DNA of 64,000 bases from JAPOXR01 sp964291445 (GCA_964291445.2 OZ219864.1:248001-312000), one strand, 5' to 3'. Counted from the stretch's first letter, positions 1 to 9,335 are shown. Numbers and translations: made by a program. Notes: generated from the sequence alone by a model not told the origin.

Positions 1-81
1 GCAATTACGATCGCACTTGCGGGAGGGGCAGCGGAATTGGTCGGACAGACAGAAACACCAATCACTGACGAAGATGGTTAA
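1..81 (+). CDS. C-terminal end of an unidentified gene cut by the window edge
   Basis: Frame 1 is open from the first base and ends in TAA at 79-81, giving 26 residues that finish in ...TPITDEDG. The composition looks like an alanine/glycine-rich segment followed by an acidic tail. The gene would converge on the aminotransferase-family gene that ends at 214. No family can be named from so short a piece, and the open frame could be chance. The 130 bases between it and 214 show no recognisable feature. Confidence 0.3.
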   Translation, partial: AITIALAGGAAELVGQTETPITDEDG

Positions 82-213
82 GGGGGGGTGAGCAGTTACC
101 CCTGGAATTGGTCTCGGCAGGGTCTCCCCGGCCTTGCCCGCCACGGGGGCGGCGCTGGCAGCGGCTGGAACAGGAGGCCCCGGTCAAGCCACGACGACAT
201 CCGGGATTTGCTC

Positions 214-1569
214 TCAGTCCTTGCCCTGTTCGACCTTGGTGATGACTTCGGCGAGGATGTCCAGCGCTGCTTCCAGCTGGTCTTGCCTGATGGTCAATGG
301 CGGTGACAGCGTCAGCACCGAACCCATCGAGATCTTGAAGCTCAGCCCGCGGTCGAGGCAGCCATAGAGGATCTTCTCGGCGAGGCTGGTGGCGGGGACA
401 CGCGACTGGCAATCCTCGACGATGTCGACGCCCAGCAGCAACCCGCGGCCGCGAATGTCGCCGATAATGCTGCTGGCGGCGGCCAGCTGCGCCAGCCGGT
501 CCATGGCCAGTTCGCCCAATCTGGCCGCCCTTTCGACCAGGCGCTCCTCCTCGATGATGTCGATGGTGGTGAGGGCGGCCATGGCGGTGACCGGGTTCTT
601 CTCATGGGTATAGTGCCCGATGGCATAATCGCCGCAGACATCAAGCTCGCACCGGGCGATGACCGCCGAGATCGGCAGGATTCCGCCGCCCAGCGCCTTG
701 CCGAGAACGACGATATCCGGCACCACATCCTCGTGCTCAAAGGCAAAGAACCGGCCGGTTTTACCCAGGCCGGCGGGAATTTCATCAAAGATCAGCAATG
801 CGCCGAACTCGGTGCAGGCCTCACGGACTCGCTTCCAGAACCCTTCGGGTGCGACATAGGGGATGGCGCGCATCGGCTCGGCGATGACCGCGGCCACGTC
901 GCCCTCCCGCTCCAGCACGTAACGCAGCATGTCGGCGCAGGCCAGGCCACAGGATTCGGGCCCGGCATGGCCGTAGGGGCAGCGATAGCAGGCGAAGGGG
1001 GCGACATGTTCGGCGCCGGGCAGCAAGGGTCCGGCGATTCCGGAGCGGAAGGTTGCTTCGCCGCCGACCGACGAGGCGCCAAAGCCGGCACCGTGAAAGG
1101 AATCCCAGAAGGAGACGGTCTTGAACCGCCCGGTGGCGGCGCGGGCGATCCTGATGGCGATCTCGATGGCGTCCGAACCGCCGGTGGCAAACAGACATTT
1201 GCCGAGCGGGTCCGGCGCCAGCCCAGCCAGCCTTTCGGCCAACTGCACCGCCGGTTCGTTGGTATATCGCCGGGGCGAGAATGGCAGGGTTGTCAGCTGG
1301 TCGGCAATCGCCTGCACCAGCCTCGGATGGCCGTAGCCAATATGGTGGACGGAATTGCCGTGGAAATCCATGACGCGGCGGCCATCGGAATCATGGAGCC
1401 AGATTCCCTCCGCCTGCACCACCGTCCCGGCACAGGGTGTCGACAGGCTCTGATGCATGAATACCGCCGCATCTCGCTCGAGAAGCTCGCGGGAGCCCTG
1501 CCCGCCCGAGGCCTGCTGCCATGCGTGGCGGGCAGCGGATGAGTTGGATTCGCCCTCCGGATGGCTCAC
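214..1569 (-). CDS. pbfA: Class III PLP enzyme, probable (R)-1-hydroxy-2-aminoethylphosphonate ammonia-lyase
   Basis: This 451-residue protein has the class III aminotransferase fold: a glycine-rich stretch (LFATGGSDAIEIAIRIAR), the IFDEIPAGLGKTG segment with the PLP-contacting Asp, and the expected Lys in VVLGKALGGG. It is the last gene of a tight operon with PhnW, PhnA and PhnY. Members of this subgroup in such clusters are PbfA enzymes, which eliminate ammonia from (R)-1-hydroxy-2-aminoethylphosphonate to give phosphonoacetaldehyde. The alternative is a second 2-aminoethylphosphonate or omega-amino acid transaminase. A cysteine-rich insert (CYRCPYGHAGPESCGLAC) is notable. The start is GTG at 1569, 14 bases after the phnY stop. 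The family call is firm; the lyase assignment rests on context and resemblance. Confidence 0.75.
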   Translation of the reverse strand: MSHPEGESNSSAARHAWQQASGGQGSRELLERDAAVFMHQSLSTPCAGTVVQAEGIWLHDSDGRRVMDFHGNSVHHIGYGHPRLVQAIADQLTTLPFSPRRYTNEPAVQLAERLAGLAPDPLGKCLFATGGSDAIEIAIRIARAATGRFKTVSFWDSFHGAGFGASSVGGEATFRSGIAGPLLPGAEHVAPFACYRCPYGHAGPESCGLACADMLRYVLEREGDVAAVIAEPMRAIPYVAPEGFWKRVREACTEFGALLIFDEIPAGLGKTGRFFAFEHEDVVPDIVVLGKALGGGILPISAVIARCELDVCGDYAIGHYTHEKNPVTAMAALTTIDIIEEERLVERAARLGELAMDRLAQLAAASSIIGDIRGRGLLLGVDIVEDCQSRVPATSLAEKILYGCLDRGLSFKISMGSVLTLSPPLTIRQDQLEAALDILAEVITKVEQGKD

Positions 1570-1583
1570 TGTCGTCTGCCAGG

Positions 1584-3032
1584 TCAGCCCCAGGGGAGCG
1601 AGAACGTCTTGACGTTGGTGTAGCTCTTCATCGCCTCGATGACGCCCTCCTTGTAGCCGAGCCCGCTATCCTTGATCCCGCCAAAGGGCGACATCTCGAT
1701 CCGGAAGCCTGGCACCTCCCAGATATTGACCGTGCCGACATCGAGCTGACTGATGTAGGTCTGCATGCGGTCGAAGCGGTTGGTGCACACGCCCGCCGAC
1801 AATCCGAACGCGGTGGAGTTCGAAATCGCGATCACCTGCTCGTCATCATCCGGAACCCTGATCACCGGAATCACCGGCCCGAAGGTCTCTTCCATGACCA
1901 GCTCCTGGTCGGCCGGCACCCGGTCGACCACGATCGGCGGCAGCACAGCCCCCTGCCGGCCGGGATCATGAAGGATGTCGGCGCCATTCTCCGCCGCCTT
2001 GAACACGCGCTGCTCGAACAGCCTGGCGGCCTGCTCGTTGACCACGGTGCCGAGATCGGTGTCCGGGTCCATCGGATCACCGAACCGGATCGCCCTGGCC
2101 CTCTCGAGCAGCAATGGCACGAGGCGGTCGGCCACCCGCTGCTGGCACAGTATGCGCTTGACCGCGGTGCAGCGTTGCCCGGAATTCCTGGTGGCCCCGG
2201 CCACCGCCAGATCGGCCGCCCTGGCCAGATCCCCGTCATCAAGGTCATCGCAGATGATCAGCGGATCATTGCCGCCCAGCTCCAGCACCGTGCGCCGGTA
2301 TCCGGCCATGCCGGCGATCAGTTTCCCGACCCTGACCCCGCCGGTAAAGGTGATCAGGTCGACATTTGAATTGGTGACCATCTCCGGTCCGATCTCGTCA
2401 GGCCAGCCGGTGACCACCGAGAACATCTCCGGCGGCAGGCCTGCCTCGTAGAGAATATCCGCCAGCACCAACGCCGTGAGGGGCGTCAGCTCCGTCTGCT
2501 TGCAGACCAGGCAATTGTTGGTGGCAATGGCCGGCGCCACCTTGTGCGCCACCATGTTCAGGGGATGGTTGAACGGGGTGATTGCCGAGATGCACCGCAG
2601 CCCCTGCCGCAGGGTAAAGATCTTGCGGGCCTTTCCCTGCGGCGTCAGGTCACAGGAAAAAATCTCGCCATCATCCATGATGCAGAGCTGGCCGGCGAGG
2701 TTGAACACGTCGCAGGCCCGCCCGACCTCGTAGCGCGAGTCCGCTCTCGAGATGCCCAGCTCCAGGGTGAGCAGTTCGGACAGCGAGTCCCGCCTGGCCA
2801 GCAGCAATTCGGCGGTGCGGAACAGGATCTGCTGGCGCTCGTAGCGGGTCAGCCGCGGCTGGTAGGCGGCGGCAATGTCGAAGGCCTGGCGGGCATGTTC
2901 GGCCCGACCTTGCGGCACGGTGCCGATGATCTCGTCGGTAAAGGGGTAATGGACCGGGATGGTCGCATCGGTGGCCACCTTCCGGCCGGCAATGCGCATC
3001 TCCTCGGCGCGAATCATCCTCATGCCATCCAT
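1584..3032 (-). CDS. phnY: Phosphonoacetaldehyde dehydrogenase
   Basis: This is a 482-residue NAD(P)-dependent aldehyde dehydrogenase. Visible marks are ITPFNHPLN near residue 145, the nucleotide-binding FTGG, the ELGGND glutamate motif and the catalytic cysteine in NSGQRCTAVKR. It oxidises phosphonoacetaldehyde to phosphonoacetate between PhnW/PbfA and PhnA. The chosen start, ATG at 3032, lies one base after the phnA stop and has GGAG seven bases upstream. The longer open frame back to 3182 runs inside phnA and is rejected as coding. The operon position makes PhnY much more likely than a generic semialdehyde dehydrogenase. Confidence 0.88.
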   Translation of the reverse strand: MDGMRMIRAEEMRIAGRKVATDATIPVHYPFTDEIIGTVPQGRAEHARQAFDIAAAYQPRLTRYERQQILFRTAELLLARRDSLSELLTLELGISRADSRYEVGRACDVFNLAGQLCIMDDGEIFSCDLTPQGKARKIFTLRQGLRCISAITPFNHPLNMVAHKVAPAIATNNCLVCKQTELTPLTALVLADILYEAGLPPEMFSVVTGWPDEIGPEMVTNSNVDLITFTGGVRVGKLIAGMAGYRRTVLELGGNDPLIICDDLDDGDLARAADLAVAGATRNSGQRCTAVKRILCQQRVADRLVPLLLERARAIRFGDPMDPDTDLGTVVNEQAARLFEQRVFKAAENGADILHDPGRQGAVLPPIVVDRVPADQELVMEETFGPVIPVIRVPDDDEQVIAISNSTAFGLSAGVCTNRFDRMQTYISQLDVGTVNIWEVPGFRIEMSPFGGIKDSGLGYKEGVIEAMKSYTNVKTFSLPWG

Positions 3033-3033
3033 G

Positions 3034-4284
3034 TCAATTCTCCAGACTGGCCGCCCGGGCCGCCACGTGGAAGGCGTCGAAATTCCGTAACCGATGCCCG
3101 GAATCGAGCTCCACCCGCCGGTTGGCCACGAATGGCACAACCTGTTCCGACAATCCACCATGCGAGCGCAGCGGCGCATCAAGTGACGCCAGATCGTGGC
3201 TCCGGCGTGATTTTCCCAGTACCGTTCCGCTGGCCGACAACAGCACGATGTCGCCGATCCGGTCTCTTGGCAACTCGAACCGCGATGCAGCCTCGTCGCC
3301 GGTCAGGACAAGCTCGACCCCGCCCGCCTGCCGGCACCCATCAAGGACCGGCCCCGGATCGGTGCCATCCGGCAGATAGGCGGTGGCAAACGAACCGAGC
3401 GAGCCATGATGCACGACATAGGGGTCGGTGATCGGCAGGATAACCCGTGACAGCCCGTTTCCCAGCATCTCGTCCAGCAGGTCCTGGACGTAGACGACAA
3501 CGGGCTGGCCACCCTGGTCGTGCTTCGCCTTCATGCCGTGATCGGCAGTCACCACGATGACGGCGCCGGCATCATCGAGTTCTGCCAGGTAGCGATCGAT
3601 CATGGAATTGAATTCCATGGCCGTCGGGTGGTCCGGTGCAAATTTGTGCTGCACGAAGTCGGTTGTGGTCAGGTACATGAATTCCGGCGCATGGCGGTGC
3701 AGGAGCCTGACCCCGGCCGCAAACACGAATTCCGACAGCTCGGCGGAATAGACATCCGGCTGCGCCCGACCAACCCAGCCGGCGGCATTGGCAATTCCGT
3801 TTTCCTCCCGGGTCGAATCTTCCGCCCGTTCGGCCGAGAAGCACCAGGCCTCGCCGGCGCTGCAATCGAGGCCGGCGCCCAGCAGTGAACGCAGCTTGTC
3901 CTTGGCGGTGACCACGGCCACCCGGAACCCGGCCGCCTGCGCCGCCGCGAAGATGGTGCCGGTCCGCAGGAAGCGGACATCATTCATCATCACTTCCTGG
4001 CCGCTCTCCGGGTCAAGGAAGTAGTTGCCGCAGATGCCGTGCACCGCCGGGGGAGTCCCGGTGGCGATCGACAGGTTGTTGGGGTTGGTAAAGGACGGAA
4101 TGGCGCTATCGGCCATGGACGAGAATCCGCTCTGCCGCATGCGGGCCATGGTGGGCATCAGGCCGGCATCGATTGCATGATCGAGATATGCCGGCTCGCA
4201 ACCGTCGATGCAGATGACCACCACCGGCATTTGCGGCGAGGGGTAGTGTCGGCCATTGACCGTGAATCCGTTGTTCGTGGACAA
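3034..4284 (-). CDS. phnA: Phosphonoacetate hydrolase
   Basis: This 416-residue enzyme belongs to the alkaline phosphatase/nucleotide pyrophosphatase superfamily. It begins its fold with VVICIDGCEPAYLD, where the Asp is a metal ligand. It then carries the nucleophilic threonine in IPSFTNPNNLSIATG, a TTTDFVQHKFAP segment with metal-binding Asp/His, and VTADHGMKAKHD with further metal ligands. It cleaves the C-P bond of phosphonoacetate to acetate and phosphate. It lies four bases after phnW and one base before phnY. This is the enzyme of the hydrolytic pathway and is unrelated to the zinc-ribbon protein also called PhnA in E. coli. Confidence 0.92.
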   Translation of the reverse strand: MSTNNGFTVNGRHYPSPQMPVVVICIDGCEPAYLDHAIDAGLMPTMARMRQSGFSSMADSAIPSFTNPNNLSIATGTPPAVHGICGNYFLDPESGQEVMMNDVRFLRTGTIFAAAQAAGFRVAVVTAKDKLRSLLGAGLDCSAGEAWCFSAERAEDSTREENGIANAAGWVGRAQPDVYSAELSEFVFAAGVRLLHRHAPEFMYLTTTDFVQHKFAPDHPTAMEFNSMIDRYLAELDDAGAVIVVTADHGMKAKHDQGGQPVVVYVQDLLDEMLGNGLSRVILPITDPYVVHHGSLGSFATAYLPDGTDPGPVLDGCRQAGGVELVLTGDEAASRFELPRDRIGDIVLLSASGTVLGKSRRSHDLASLDAPLRSHGGLSEQVVPFVANRRVELDSGHRLRNFDAFHVAARAASLEN

Positions 4285-4287
4285 CGC

Positions 4288-5478
4288 TCAGATCCTTTCC
4301 AGCAACTGGCGTTCGGCAAGCCGCTCGGCCGGCGGCGACCGGTCGGCAACACCAAGCGTGTCGAGTGCATCCTCGATGGCGTCACAGGCATCGCGAATGA
4401 TGTCCTCGTCGATATGGCCGACGCAGCCGATACGGAAACTGTCGGCAGCGGTCAGTTTGCCGGGATAGATGAGGAAGCCGCGTTGCCCGATCAGCCGGTA
4501 GAACCGGCTGAAATCGAACCGCGGGTCGGCCGGGCTGAAAAAGGTCACGATGATCGGCGACAACCACCGGTCGACCAGCAGCGTCTCGAAACCCATCCGG
4601 CGCATTTCGCCCAGGAGAACATCCCGGTTGCGGGAATACCTGTCACCCCGGCCCTGGACACCGCCCTCGCGCTCGTGATCGCGGAGCGCCTGCAGGAACG
4701 CGGCAACGACATGGGTTGGCGGGGTGAATCGCCATTGACCGTCGCGGTTGAATCCCTGCCACTGCGCATGGGCGTCGAGGCTGAGCGAATGGCAGTTTCC
4801 TTCCGCCTTCTCCAGCGCACCGGTCCTGGCAATGACGAAACCAATCCCCGGCACGCCTTCCAGGCACTTGTTGGATGATGCGGCCATGGCCTCGAACGGC
4901 ACCTCGCCGGCATCGAGCGGAATGGCGCCGAACGCGCTCATGCTGTCCACCAGCAGCCGGCGGTCATGGCGCCGGGTAACCTCGGCAATGGCAGCGAGCG
5001 GGTTGAGGATGCCGGAGCTGGTTTCGCAGTGGATCACCACGACATGGCTTATCGACGCATCGGCCGACAGCGCCGCATCTACCTCGTCGGGCAATGGCGG
5101 CAGGTAGTCACCCTTGTCGATGACGACATGATCACGGCCAATCCTGGCCAGGATGGCGGCGGCGCGCTTGCCATAGGCACCGTTTGCCAGCACCAGCACC
5201 TTGCCATCCCTCGGCACCATGGTCCCCAACATCGATTCGACGGCAAAGGTTCCGCTGCCCTGTACCGGAACGCACTGGAATTCGCCATCCCGGCAACCGG
5301 CCAGTTCCAGCAATCTGCGCCTGATCTCGGCGGTCATGGTGATGAACTCGGCATCCCTGGATCCCCAGTCCCGAAGCATTGCCGCCTTGGTGTCGCCGGC
5401 GGTGGTCAACGGCCCCGGTGTCAGCAATACCGGCACATCCGGTTGTGGCGGATCAATCCTGTATTCCGATTTCAGCAT
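4288..5478 (-). CDS. phnW: 2-aminoethylphosphonate:pyruvate aminotransferase
   Basis: This 396-residue class V PLP enzyme transfers the amino group of 2-aminoethylphosphonate to pyruvate, giving phosphonoacetaldehyde and alanine. Typical PhnW stretches are LLTPGPLTTAGDTKAAMLRDWGSRD at the N-terminus, the QGSGTFAVESMLG loop, the DSMSAFGAIP segment with its PLP-ring Asp, and the Schiff-base lysine in AASSNKCLEGVPG. It is the first gene of the operon. The start is ATG at 5478 (MLKSEYRI), with AGGA just upstream. A start at 5505 is possible but adds residues not typical of the family. Confidence 0.93.
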   Translation of the reverse strand: MLKSEYRIDPPQPDVPVLLTPGPLTTAGDTKAAMLRDWGSRDAEFITMTAEIRRRLLELAGCRDGEFQCVPVQGSGTFAVESMLGTMVPRDGKVLVLANGAYGKRAAAILARIGRDHVVIDKGDYLPPLPDEVDAALSADASISHVVVIHCETSSGILNPLAAIAEVTRRHDRRLLVDSMSAFGAIPLDAGEVPFEAMAASSNKCLEGVPGIGFVIARTGALEKAEGNCHSLSLDAHAQWQGFNRDGQWRFTPPTHVVAAFLQALRDHEREGGVQGRGDRYSRNRDVLLGEMRRMGFETLLVDRWLSPIIVTFFSPADPRFDFSRFYRLIGQRGFLIYPGKLTAADSFRIGCVGHIDEDIIRDACDAIEDALDTLGVADRSPPAERLAERQLLERI

Positions 5479-5552
5479 GTCCTGCACTCCGACATTCCGA
5501 GGCAACTATGCCGAGGATGTGAGATTTACAAAATCGCTATTTCGTATAACGT

Positions 5553-5569
5553 CATAAGTTCAATTTATG
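5553..5569. promoter_or_regulatory. Inverted repeat in the phnW-LysR divergent spacer
   Basis: CATAAGTTCAATTTATG is a 17-base inverted repeat (CATAA, 7-base spacer, TTATG) in the AT-rich 108-base gap between phnW and the LysR gene. LysR-type activators commonly bind interrupted dyads in such positions and repress their own gene. It lies 17 bases before the LysR start and about 75 bases before the phnW start. The role is inference. Confidence 0.45.
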
Positions 5570-5586
5570 AACACGGAGCACTGCCC

Positions 5587-6483
5587 ATGCGTTACGTCCA
5601 GCTCAGGGCCTTCCACCATGTCGCCCGCTGCGGCGGCTTCTCGCGGGCAGCGTCGTATCTCTGCCTGACCCAGCCGGCAGTATCCGACCAGATCCGCCGC
5701 CTGGAGGTCGAATATGACACCGTGCTGTTCGACCGATCCGGTCATCGCACCACGCTGACGGTCAAGGGGCGACAACTCTTCGACCATACCAGCCGGCTGT
5801 TCGAGGCCGAGGACCGCGCCCGCGAATTCCTCACCGATACCAGGGCACAGCTGTCGGGGCAGCTGCGGCTAATCGTCGATTCGGTCAGCCACGTCACCGG
5901 CATCCTCGGCGCCTTCCAGGCGTCCCATCCGGGGGTGCGGGTGCTGGTGCGAACCGGCAACACCGAGGCGGTGGTGCGGTCGCTGACCGGCTACCAGGCC
6001 GAGATCGGCGTGGGCGGAAATTTTCCCGCCAATGCTCGGCTGGAGATGACCTCGCTCAGCGAAGCACCGGTTATCGCGGTGGTGTCGGCGGATCACCCGC
6101 TCGCCGGCCGCGGCCAGGTGGCGTTTCCGGACTTGGCCAACCATCCGCTGATCCTGCGGGAGGAGGGATCCAAAACCCGGCAGGTCATCGAGGGCGCCGC
6201 CAAGGCGGCCGGTCTCAGCCTGGTCGGCGCGCTGGAAGTCGAGGGCAGGGAGGCGGTCCGGGATCTGGCCGCGGCCGGCCTCGGCGTCGGCTTCGTCTCG
6301 GCCGGCGAACTGGCTGCCGATTCCCGGCTGGCCACGATCGACATCAAGGGCTCGCAGCTGGTCATGGAGGAAATGCTGGTCTTCCTGGCCGCCCGCCGCG
6401 ACTCGCCCATGATCCGGTCATTCATCCAGTTCGCCCGGCACTGGGTGCAGCAGCCGCCAGCCGGCACGCAGGCCGCAAGCTGA
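5587..6483 (+). CDS. LysR-family regulator of the phosphonate operon
   Basis: This 298-residue protein has an N-terminal winged helix (LRAFHHVARCGGFSRAASYL followed by LTQPAVSDQIRRLE, the recognition helix) and a C-terminal type 2 periplasmic-binding-like effector domain. The start is ATG at 5587, with GGAG about nine bases upstream; the longer frame back to 4966 is antisense to phnW. It is divergent from phnW, the usual arrangement for a pathway-specific LysR activator. The effector is probably 2-aminoethylphosphonate or a pathway intermediate, by analogy with phosphonate LysR regulators; this is inferred from position only. Confidence 0.88.
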   Translation: MRYVQLRAFHHVARCGGFSRAASYLCLTQPAVSDQIRRLEVEYDTVLFDRSGHRTTLTVKGRQLFDHTSRLFEAEDRAREFLTDTRAQLSGQLRLIVDSVSHVTGILGAFQASHPGVRVLVRTGNTEAVVRSLTGYQAEIGVGGNFPANARLEMTSLSEAPVIAVVSADHPLAGRGQVAFPDLANHPLILREEGSKTRQVIEGAAKAAGLSLVGALEVEGREAVRDLAAAGLGVGFVSAGELAADSRLATIDIKGSQLVMEEMLVFLAARRDSPMIRSFIQFARHWVQQPPAGTQAAS

Positions 6484-6493
6484 GGCGGACGGC

Positions 6494-7507
6494 TCAGCCA
6501 GCCAGCAGCAGATCCGCCTGTTCCAGGGCATCGACAGGCCAGAACGGGCGCGGCCTGGGTTGCCGAACCCCGGCACGTCCCGCCTTCGGCTTGCAGGCAA
6601 GCACCGCCTGCACCCAGCGATCCGGGATCGCCTCGATGCCGAATACCGAGCCCAGCAGGGCACCGCAGATCGCACAATTGGTATCGGTGTCACCGCCGCG
6701 GTTTGCGGTATCGACCAGGGCGTCCTCGAAGCCCGGGGCGTGCACCAGCTGCCATAGCGCGTTCTGCAACGCCACCAGGACCCAGCCCATCTTTCGACCG
6801 GCCTTGTCGATCCAGGGCTCCTGGTCCACCGCCTGCACCGCCTCCCGGAGCACCGGGTCCACGTCTTCCTCATCGGCCCATTCGGCGATTTCCCGGTACA
6901 GCTCCAGCCGCCCGGACCCCTCGGCGATCGCCGTCGAGATCGCCCGCACGAAGATGGCGTTGGCTTGCTGGCAAACCGGGTTGGGGTGCGTGAGGGCGGC
7001 ATCCTGCCGGGCAAATTCGGTGATCTCGGCGACCTCCCGGCCGGCGCCAAATATTCCCAGCGGGCTGGCCCGCATCAATGCGCCATTGGCCTGGGACTGG
7101 AAGTTGCGCTCGCCGGTGATGCCGCTCCAGCAGGTGCCGCCGCAGTCAAACGGCCCCGAATCAAGCCAGAAACGGTAGGCTTCGAGAATGTCGTCGAGAT
7201 CGAATCCCTTCTTGCCAATTAGTGACATGGTCAGCATGAGGGCCATTTCCGAGTCATCGGTGGGCTGGCCGGCCATGGTGTCGAAGGGCCCGCCGCCGGT
7301 GATCTCGCGCACGCCTTCGGGGTACAATTCGGCGATCTGCTGGCGGTCCATGAATTCGACCAGGCTACCCAGGGCATCCCCGCACAATTGTCCAAGCATG
7401 CATCCCCTCGCCCGGCTTTGCTGCCAGGACCGATCACAGACCTGCCGCGTCATTTCGTCCCCCATTTCCGCCAACTCCGCCATCACCGGGTCATTCCGGT
7501 CCGCCAA
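6494..7507 (-). CDS. ADP-ribosylglycohydrolase family protein (DraG-like)
   Basis: This 337-residue protein has the two hallmark metal-binding motifs of the DraG/ARH superfamily: the QPTDDSEMAL segment near residue 75 and NRGGDTDTNCAICGALLG near residue 270. Such enzymes remove ADP-ribose from proteins or hydrolyse related conjugates using a dinuclear metal centre. It converges on the LysR gene with a ten-base gap. No nitrogenase or DraT gene is nearby, so a role in nitrogenase control is not supported here. The C-terminal tail after the second motif is proline/arginine-rich. Confidence 0.85.
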   Translation of the reverse strand: MADRNDPVMAELAEMGDEMTRQVCDRSWQQSRARGCMLGQLCGDALGSLVEFMDRQQIAELYPEGVREITGGGPFDTMAGQPTDDSEMALMLTMSLIGKKGFDLDDILEAYRFWLDSGPFDCGGTCWSGITGERNFQSQANGALMRASPLGIFGAGREVAEITEFARQDAALTHPNPVCQQANAIFVRAISTAIAEGSGRLELYREIAEWADEEDVDPVLREAVQAVDQEPWIDKAGRKMGWVLVALQNALWQLVHAPGFEDALVDTANRGGDTDTNCAICGALLGSVFGIEAIPDRWVQAVLACKPKAGRAGVRQPRPRPFWPVDALEQADLLLAG

Positions 7508-7584
7508 TGCTGCCGACCCCGCACGTGGCGGCTCCCCCGCAACCGGCTGGCTCCTCTTCGGTTACAACCGCCCTGCCCTTGCCG

Positions 7585-9240
7585 TCAATTGCCGCCGGGT
7601 TGCATGAGGCGGCGGGCGATGACGTCGGCCTGGATCTCGGATGCGCCCTCGAAGATGCCGAGGATCCGGGCATCGCAGAGGATCCTGCTGGCCGGGGCCG
7701 AAATTGCAAAGCCGGTGCCGCCATGAATCTGTACCGAATTGTCGGCCGCGGCCCAGGCCACCCGCGCCGCCAGCAGCTTGGCCATCCCGGCCTCGAGATC
7801 GCAACGCCGGCCACGATCCTTGCGCCCCGCAGCGTGGTAGGTGAGCTGGCGGCACAGCATGATCTCGACCGCCATCATCGCCAGCTTGGCAGCGACCCTG
7901 GGAAACCCGACCAGCGCCCGGCCGAACTGCACCCTGTCGGTGGCATGGGCCAGGGCGCATTCGAGCGCCGATTGCGCCACCCCGATTGCCCTGGCCGCGG
8001 TCTGGATGCGGGCCGATTCGAAGGTCTCCATCAACTGCCTGAAACCGTTGCCCTCGCTGCCGCCGAGCAGGCTGGATGCCGCCGCCGGCAGGCGGTCGAG
8101 GCCGAGCTCGTATTCCCGCATCCCGCGATAGCCGATCACCGGTATCTCGCCTCCCGTAAGCCCCGTATCGGGGAAGGGTTCGGCATCGTCGCCGGGCGTC
8201 TTTCGCACCAGGAACATCGACAGACCGCGGTAGTCGGTCGAGGCCGGATCGGTCCGGGCAATGAGCGTCATCAGGTTGGCCCGCACCGCATGGGTGATCC
8301 AGATCTTGTTGCCGGTGATCCGGTAGTGCTGCCCATCCCTCTCGGCCCGGGTCTGCAGGCTGCCCAGATCGGAGCCGGCGCCCGGTTCGGTGAAGACGGC
8401 GGTTGGCAGCAGCTCCCCCGAGGCAATTCCCGGCAGCCATTCCCGCTTCTGCGCTTCGGTGCCGCCGCCGGCCACCAGCTCGGCAGCAATCTCCGAGCGC
8501 GTGGCCAGGGAGCCCACGCCCAGATAGCCACGCGACAGCTCCTCCGACACCACGCACATCGCCTGCTTGGCCATGCCCGAGCCACCGTGACTCTCGGCAA
8601 TGGTCAGGCCGAAGATGCCCATGGCGGCCAGCTCCCGCACCACCTCGTCCGGGATCAGCATGTTCTCTTCGTGCCATTGCTGGGCGAAGGGGATCACCTT
8701 GTCATCGGCGAACCTGCGCAGCTGGCTGCGGATTTCCTCCATCTCCTCGTCAAGCCCGGTGTCGCCGAAACTCGAACTGGCTGGCTGTTCGAGCATCAGT
8801 TCAACGAGGCGGCGTCTCGCCGCATCGCTGTTGCCCTGCCGCAGCAGTTGCTGCAGCTCCGGCACCCCCAGGGCTGGCCGGGGGTCGAGACCGATCCCCA
8901 GATCGTCAATCCTGGCAAGCTCGCCCTGGTTCATGGGAATGCCGCCGACAATCTGGGCGGCATACTCGCCAATGGCGATCTGCAGGATCAGCTGTTCGAC
9001 CTCGCCGAGGCGGCCGGCCTCTTCCAGCCGCACCGCCCATTGCAGCAGCTGGCGCAGCGCCACGACGCAGGTGGCGATCCAGGCCAGCGCATGCAGCCGC
9101 GACTGCTCCCGGCGGAACGCCGCCACCGGCACCGCACCATCCTCGGCCAGCTGCGAGCGAAGCTCCGCTCCCGCCTGCCGCACCAGGCCCTCCAGCACCT
9201 CAACGCAGCCCGTGGCCCTCGGAATCAGTCGGTCGATCAC
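7585..9240 (-). CDS. mcd: (2S)-methylsuccinyl-CoA dehydrogenase
   Basis: The 551-residue length is well above the roughly 380 residues of ordinary acyl-CoA dehydrogenases. The N-terminal 160 residues (including HALAWIATCVVALRQLL, GEYAAQIVGGIPMNQGEL) match the extension characteristic of Mcd. The dehydrogenase core has FTEPGAGSDLGSL, ITGNKIWITHA and, near the C-terminus, QIHGGTGF and ILGIFEGASEIQ with the catalytic-region glutamate. Mcd oxidises (2S)-methylsuccinyl-CoA to mesaconyl-CoA in the ethylmalonyl-CoA pathway for acetate and C1/C2 assimilation. The start is GTG at 9240, with AGGA upstream; an in-frame stop lies a few codons further up. No other gene of the pathway lies in the window. 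Confidence 0.88.
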   Translation of the reverse strand: MIDRLIPRATGCVEVLEGLVRQAGAELRSQLAEDGAVPVAAFRREQSRLHALAWIATCVVALRQLLQWAVRLEEAGRLGEVEQLILQIAIGEYAAQIVGGIPMNQGELARIDDLGIGLDPRPALGVPELQQLLRQGNSDAARRRLVELMLEQPASSSFGDTGLDEEMEEIRSQLRRFADDKVIPFAQQWHEENMLIPDEVVRELAAMGIFGLTIAESHGGSGMAKQAMCVVSEELSRGYLGVGSLATRSEIAAELVAGGGTEAQKREWLPGIASGELLPTAVFTEPGAGSDLGSLQTRAERDGQHYRITGNKIWITHAVRANLMTLIARTDPASTDYRGLSMFLVRKTPGDDAEPFPDTGLTGGEIPVIGYRGMREYELGLDRLPAAASSLLGGSEGNGFRQLMETFESARIQTAARAIGVAQSALECALAHATDRVQFGRALVGFPRVAAKLAMMAVEIMLCRQLTYHAAGRKDRGRRCDLEAGMAKLLAARVAWAAADNSVQIHGGTGFAISAPASRILCDARILGIFEGASEIQADVIARRLMQPGGN

Positions 9241-9335
9241 CGTATCCTGCCCGGCGGTGTGGCCGCCTCGATGCAGCTATCGGCCCTCTCGGTCAGCCGG
9301 TTGATCACTGGTTCCTGCCCGGTGGTGCGCCGCAT

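Noticed and set aside
604..1542. Long plus-strand open frame opposite the pbfA-like gene
   Set aside because: It is antisense to a protein with clear family motifs, is glycine/arginine-rich and resembles no family; such mirror frames are common at high G+C.
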